Assembly (NCBI RefSeq): GCF_040958095.1
Contig: NC_091173.1
Span: 13,189,500 to 13,253,499 of the forward strand
Origin: Procambarus clarkii
Taxonomy: Eukaryota; Arthropoda; Malacostraca; Decapoda; Cambaridae
Direction: 5' to 3'
DNA length: 64,000 nt
Each line of letters begins with the position of its first letter. Positions within the stretch are counted from its first letter, which is position 1. The notes beneath the pieces were generated by a model. It was not told the DNA's origin, did not search any database, and saw only the letters and a program-made list of their open reading frames with translations. Of the stretch, positions 63,870-64,000 are shown one piece after another. Made by a program: the position numbers and the translations under genes.

Positions 63870-64000
63870 TACAATAACTAAGACGATTGCAGGCGATGAG
63901 TCACAATAACGAAGTATGTTGACCAGACCACACACTAGAAGGTGAAGGGACGACGACGTTTCGGTCCGTCCTGGACCATTCTCAAGACAATCGACTTGAG
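63870..64000 (-). mobile_element. Interspersed repeat with CGACGACGTTTCGGTCC signature, cut by window end
   Basis: GGCGATGAGTCACAATAACG, GAAGTATGTTGACCAGACCA, CACACTAGAAGGTGAAGGGA and CGACGACGTTTCGGTCCGTC, ending CTCAAGACAATCGACTTGAG. I recall this string as extremely common in crayfish sequence (memory, not a search). The last 20 bp begin CTCAAG and end CTTGAG, so an inverted continuation is likely beyond the window. Its class is unknown to me. Confidence 0.6.
63940..63990 (-). ncRNA. Hammerhead-like motif in terminal interspersed repeat
   Basis: Minus strand: GTC, TTGAGAA (63985-63979), T, GGTCC-AGGAC-GGACC (63977-63963), GAAA (63962-63959), CGTCGTCGTC. Core, stem II and GAAAC are in the same order and spacing as in the Penelope arms, with the same U3/A8 core variant. 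A partner strand for stem I is not evident, and stem III would be only 2 bp (CG/CG). Confidence 0.3.

Overview
This 64 kb window is non-coding eukaryotic DNA dominated by repeats. I found no convincing host gene: there is no exon chain, no rRNA and no free-standing tRNA gene. Several interspersed repeats look to me like families that are abundant in decapod crustaceans, probably freshwater crayfish. These are a LINE ending in a TAGGTGAGTACACA tail, a SINE with a tRNA-like head, and Penelope-like elements sitting on (TA)n. That taxonomic reading is inference from memory; no search was run.

Layout. 0-9 kb: AT-rich DNA with a 26-bp minisatellite (4.1-4.7 kb) and a Penelope-derived fold-back palindrome (7.9-8.7 kb). 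9.4-15.6 kb: a 23/25-bp minisatellite, a CpG-rich patch, a decayed LINE reverse transcriptase (11.6-12.6 kb), (CA)n-flanked LINE tails and a 42-bp minisatellite. 18.6-19.8 kb: nested minus-strand LINE and SINE remnants. 25-35 kb: simple repeats, purine-rich tracts and LINE fragments on both strands. 36-41 kb: a decayed minus-strand LINE, a Penelope endonuclease fragment, and (TA)n tracts bracketing an unidentified element. 43.5-48.2 kb: five minisatellites in under 5 kb (periods 25, 25, 99, 24 and 51 bp). 49-53 kb: two SINE copies and LINE tails. 56-59 kb: a head-to-tail LINE array separated by (CA)n, including one long open reverse transcriptase reading frame. 59.4-62.4 kb: a Penelope-like element with an open RT/GIY-YIG frame, joined head-to-head to a deleted inverted copy, next to the terminal repeat of a second Penelope family. 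The last 130 bp hold another interspersed repeat.

Two observations stand out. First, the Penelope terminal repeats, and the repeat at the window end, carry a hammerhead-ribozyme-like architecture. It consists of a short stem, the core TTGARAA, a covarying stem II, GAAA, a short stem III and a TC cleavage position. The two usually invariant core bases C3 and G8 are replaced by U and A, a swap that would keep their base pair. Second, the LINE copies end in a consensus 5' splice-donor sequence (TAG|GTRAGTAC) running directly into (CA)n, and the 5'-truncated plus-strand copies also begin at CA tracts. This suggests retrotransposition into, and extension of, CA microsatellites. Together these elements account for much of the microsatellite content of the window.
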